From the NCBI RefSeq assembly GCF_905171775.1, contig NC_053501.1:73217134-73281133 (forward strand): a stretch of 64,000 bases of DNA, read 5' to 3'. This stretch comes from Rana temporaria (lineage: Eukaryota > Chordata > Amphibia > Anura > Ranidae). The notes below the pieces were generated by a model. That model had not been told where the DNA came from, searched no databases, and worked only from the letters and a program-made list of their open reading frames with translations. Below, one piece after another: positions 61,621-64,000 of the stretch (position 1 is its first letter; each line of letters starts with the position of its first letter). Made by a program: the position numbers and the translations under genes.

Positions 61621-62298
61621 GCCTGGTTGCAAGGGCCTCTGTCTGGATTTTTGAGGCGACATTGCCCGGGACTCGGAGGGAGTCTGGCTGCCGAGACGAA
61701 ATTTGCGCTATTGCAAGAGTCTCGGTAAGTACAGGTGTGAAGTTGTTGTGAGACGATAGCGTGGTTGCCGGGGTCTCTGCGAGTGTGGGGCTGTTGAGAT
61801 GGCGTTGCGTTTGCGAGGGTCTCAAAATGGGGGTGTACGCAATGAGAGTTGGCTGGAAGGCGGAACTTCCGGTAAACTTGCAAACAAAAGTTTCCTTGTG
61901 AAAAGGGAGAGAGAAAGAAAAAAAAAAAAAAAAAAAAACTTGCAACAAACTTTGTGATGTTTGTCATGGCAGGTTCTCCTGTCATATACCAAGCATTCAG
62001 CACTTTGCTGAGAATCTGCTAAGGCTGCCATAATTGTTACATCAATATAGATAAGGACTTTGGCGTAATCTACTGAACATTGTATTGCAATATACATTTA
62101 GAAGGTGGCATGTCTTGGGGAGTGGGAAGGTGAAGAGTTAACCTCGGGTGGAGAAAACTGGGGATGCTGTAACAGCACGTTATGATCCACCTGCATGTGC
62201 AAGCAGCACCCGGTGGCCGGAAGGGAGCACTGCACGTCTGGAGGGAAGCCAGGGGTGCTGAGCATTCTGAAACACAGGGAAACATGCCGCTGACTTAA

Positions 62299-62817
62299 AG
62301 CGGGAGTTCACCCATTTAAAAAAAAAAAAAAAAATCTCCCCTTAGCTTCCTGCTCGTTCGGTCTAGGGGAATCGGCTATTTATATTAAAATATGTGCAGT
62401 ACTTACCCGTTTTCGAGCTGCATCTTCTTCCGTCGCTTCCGGGTATGGGTCTTCGGGAGCGGGCGTTCCTTCTTGATTGACATTCTTCCGAGAGGCTTCC
62501 GACGGTCGCATCCATCGCGTCACTCGTAGCCGAAAGAAGCCGAACGTCGGTGCGGCTCTATACTGCGCCTGCGCACCGACGTTCGGCTTCTTTCGGAAAA
62601 TCGTGACGCGATGGATGCGACCGTCGGAAGCCTCTCGGAAACCTGTCAATCAAGAAGGAACGCCCATTCCCGAAGCCCATACCCGGAAGCGACGGAGAGG
62701 ATGCGTCTCGTAAACGGGTAAGTACTGCACATATTTTAAAATAAATAGCCGATTCCCCTAGTAATAACGAGCAGGAATCTAAGGGGGAAAAGTGCCCTCT
62801 AAGGGTGAACCCCCGCT
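62299..62817. mobile_element. Kolobok palindromic MITE inside the Ngaro leader
   Basis: TTAA at 62295-62298 and 62818-62821, ends AGCGGGAGTTCACCC and GGGTGAACCCCCGCT. The interior is a palindrome with arms of over 200 bp (ACGGTCGCATCCATCGCGTC and complement) meeting near 62565 at a CTGCGCCTGCGC core. Similar in design to the 5945-6454 element but different in sequence. Confidence 0.9.
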
Positions 62818-63034
62818 TTAACAAGCTGGTTGTAAATGACAGGAGTTCCGCGGCGGGAAATTAACACAGGATGGGGTATACAGTACACGCCAATACTGAT
62901 GTAACAACATGACCAATGAAAGTAATAGCTCCTACCTGCGCCGGAGGGCGGAATAGCAAGGAAAGCCACGGACAAGCAGTAACAAGGAAGACAGGAATAT
63001 GCTGTGATCTGGATCGTCGGCCTGGTGACGTAGA

Positions 63035-63137
63035 TATCGTGCACTGGAACCGACAGTGAGTGTGGCTGAGTGCTCTGTTTAAATAGTCTCCGGGCTCCTC
63101 CCATAAACTCAGGCCACCATTTTGGCCTTCTAATTTA
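63035..63137 (-). repeat. Ngaro 5' split repeat A1
   Basis: TATCGTGCACTGGAACCGAC through TTTTGGCCTTCTAATTTAT matches A2 at 56179-56281 with no difference seen. It is expected to carry the promoter of the element. Confidence 0.92.
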
Positions 63138-63205
63138 TTAACCACTATACCTCCACAAGTCAATTGCCTCATTTAAAGTCCCACATTCCTTTCTTACGTA
63201 CTCTA
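63138..63205. repeat. Right copy of the inverted repeat flanking the Ngaro
   Basis: ACCACTATACCTCCACAAGT through TCCTTTCTTACGTAC is the inverted counterpart of 55886-55950. Confidence 0.75.
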
Positions 63206-64000
63206 ATGGCCTGTACACACTATGCTAAAATTGGACGACAGATCGCACGCTAGTCGCATATCAAAAATGAAGAGTTTACTAAAAGTTACGAAAATTCTCG
63301 TACGACAGAATAAAAAAAGTCGGAAGTGATGTCATGCGTTGTTGTGTATTTGTATTGCATTTTCTGTACTGGTTAAATGAAAATCGTACTCTAGCCTTCT
63401 TCCACTAGTTCCACAAGTGTTCAACTTCAGCCACATCTCTAATGCCGACTGTAGACCTGGACTGTCCCTGGAAGGCCATGAAGGCTACGTCTTCCGACTG
63501 AGGAAAAGCTGCAGCAAGTTTCTTACCTAGGAGTAATCCACTGGATTCTTACCTGGCTCCTCTGGTTCTTCTCCACTCATGGTAAATGTACCTACCTTAA
63601 ATGGAAAATGGGCAGCAGGGGCAGAGCATCAGGCTGAACATAAAGTACCAGTTGGTTCTTCCTTGCCAGCAGTTGGCCTGCTCTCTGCTGAGGGAGGCTT
63701 TATGCAGTTGATAGCAACAGTATTGGAATGAAGCTTGAGTTATTTGCAATAACTTGGATATGGTTAACATCACCCAGGCCACAGCAATCCTTTGCAGCTA
63801 TAATTAGTGGGCAGGAGAGCTTCTGTCTACCCCTTTAAGGCTTTTTGGTCACACTCCATCTTGTAAAGGCAACTTCACCCAGGCTCACAGCAATCTTTTG
63901 GGAAGAAGCGACTTCGTGGTCATGGAACACATGAGCTGGAACACTCAAAAGATGCATACGACGACAAGTGGTATCCCCCTACCTTGGTGATTTATATATG
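63206..64000. other. Harbinger-like MITE left end, then unassigned sequence
   Basis: TAATGGCCTGTACACACTAT at 63205 resembles the GGCC..GTACACAC ends of the Harbinger MITEs here; no right end is found in the window. Farther on, CACCCAGGC.CACAGCAATC occurs twice (63770 and 63876), a possible short duplication. No gene seen to the end. Confidence 0.4.

Larger units (their letters stand above)
55980..63137 (-). mobile_element. Ngaro-type tyrosine-recombinase retrotransposon, apparently complete
   Basis: Split direct repeats define it on the minus strand: A1 (63137-63035), gag, pol, recombinase, B1 (56402-56281), A2 (56281-56179), B2 (56103-55982). A1 and A2 look identical over about 103 bp and B1 and B2 differ at one position of 122. 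This A1...B1-A2-B2 order is the hallmark of Ngaro elements, which replicate through a circle and integrate by tyrosine recombinase. All three genes are open. A minisatellite (60545-61620) and a Kolobok MITE (62299-62817) occupy the 5' leader. No target duplication is expected and none is seen. Confidence 0.93.

Noticed and set aside
60325..61948. Three frames of 373-459 codons across the Ngaro leader
   Set aside because: All follow an 87/81-bp tandem unit whose length is a multiple of three; present on both strands with equal quality, so probably not selected.
1..64000. tRNA, rRNA, snRNA or microRNA genes
   Set aside because: I looked for tRNA-like boxes and strong isolated hairpins; the hairpins found are explained by MITE palindromes. 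A covariance-model scan would be needed to exclude small RNAs.

Overview
The window looks like nuclear DNA from an anuran amphibian, probably a ranid-like frog with a large genome. It holds one recognisable host gene, gchfr (GTP cyclohydrolase I feedback regulator, GFRP), on the + strand. The rest is densely packed and often nested transposable elements. The element mix points to an amphibian: DIRS and Ngaro tyrosine-recombinase retrotransposons, a Penelope-like element, L1 and CR1 LINEs, Kolobok (T2-like, TTAA) and PIF/Harbinger MITEs, piggyBac, Tc1 and hAT. The species call is an inference, and nothing here is prokaryotic.

Host gene. Exon 1 (23292-23327), exon 2 (46919-47013) and exon 3 (47142-47265) join in phase into an 84-residue protein. 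This equals the length I know for mammalian GFRP, and the conserved GQTLVWCLHKE end is present. Intron 1 is 23,591 bp and intron 2 is 128 bp. A polyadenylation signal lies at 47584.

Upstream flank (1-23.2 kb). A 5'-complete L1 on the minus strand (1-4495, ORF2 running off the window) comes first. It is followed by a hAT MITE, a large Kolobok palindrome and a dead Penelope-like element (about 7.6-13.65 kb). The Penelope-like element was interrupted by a Kolobok MITE that itself carries a Harbinger MITE, and by a Tc1 transposon. CR1 tails, Harbinger MITEs and a hAT element with a second MITE inside follow.

Intron 1 (23.3-46.9 kb). It opens with a 1.1-kb minisatellite. A roughly 4-kb Harbinger element (ends 25711 and 35544) appears to have been split by a 5.7-kb piggyBac element (26064-31797), whose 654-aa transposase is uninterrupted. 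Several hAT, Kolobok and Tigger-like MITEs and a degraded DIRS element (41053-46682) complete it. Most transposon genes in the intron run antisense to gchfr; the Harbinger Myb-like gene is the exception.

Downstream flank (47.6-64 kb). A Kolobok palindrome carries a Harbinger MITE in only one arm, so the other arm preserves the empty site. Next are a Tc1 whose transposase is broken by a single stop codon, and a nearly pristine Ngaro element (about 55980-63137). The Ngaro has split direct repeats, 103 bp with no difference seen and 122 bp with one. Its gag and pol lie in one frame separated by a single TGA followed by CTA, a known stop-codon readthrough context, and pol has no ATG of its own. 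The recombinase gene is intact in the -1 frame.

The most notable points are the Ngaro readthrough arrangement, the intact piggyBac inside the gchfr intron, the nested insertions with readable pre-insertion sites, and three hammerhead-like motifs, two of them beside Penelope-like sequence. All readings were made by eye; no alignment or database search was run.
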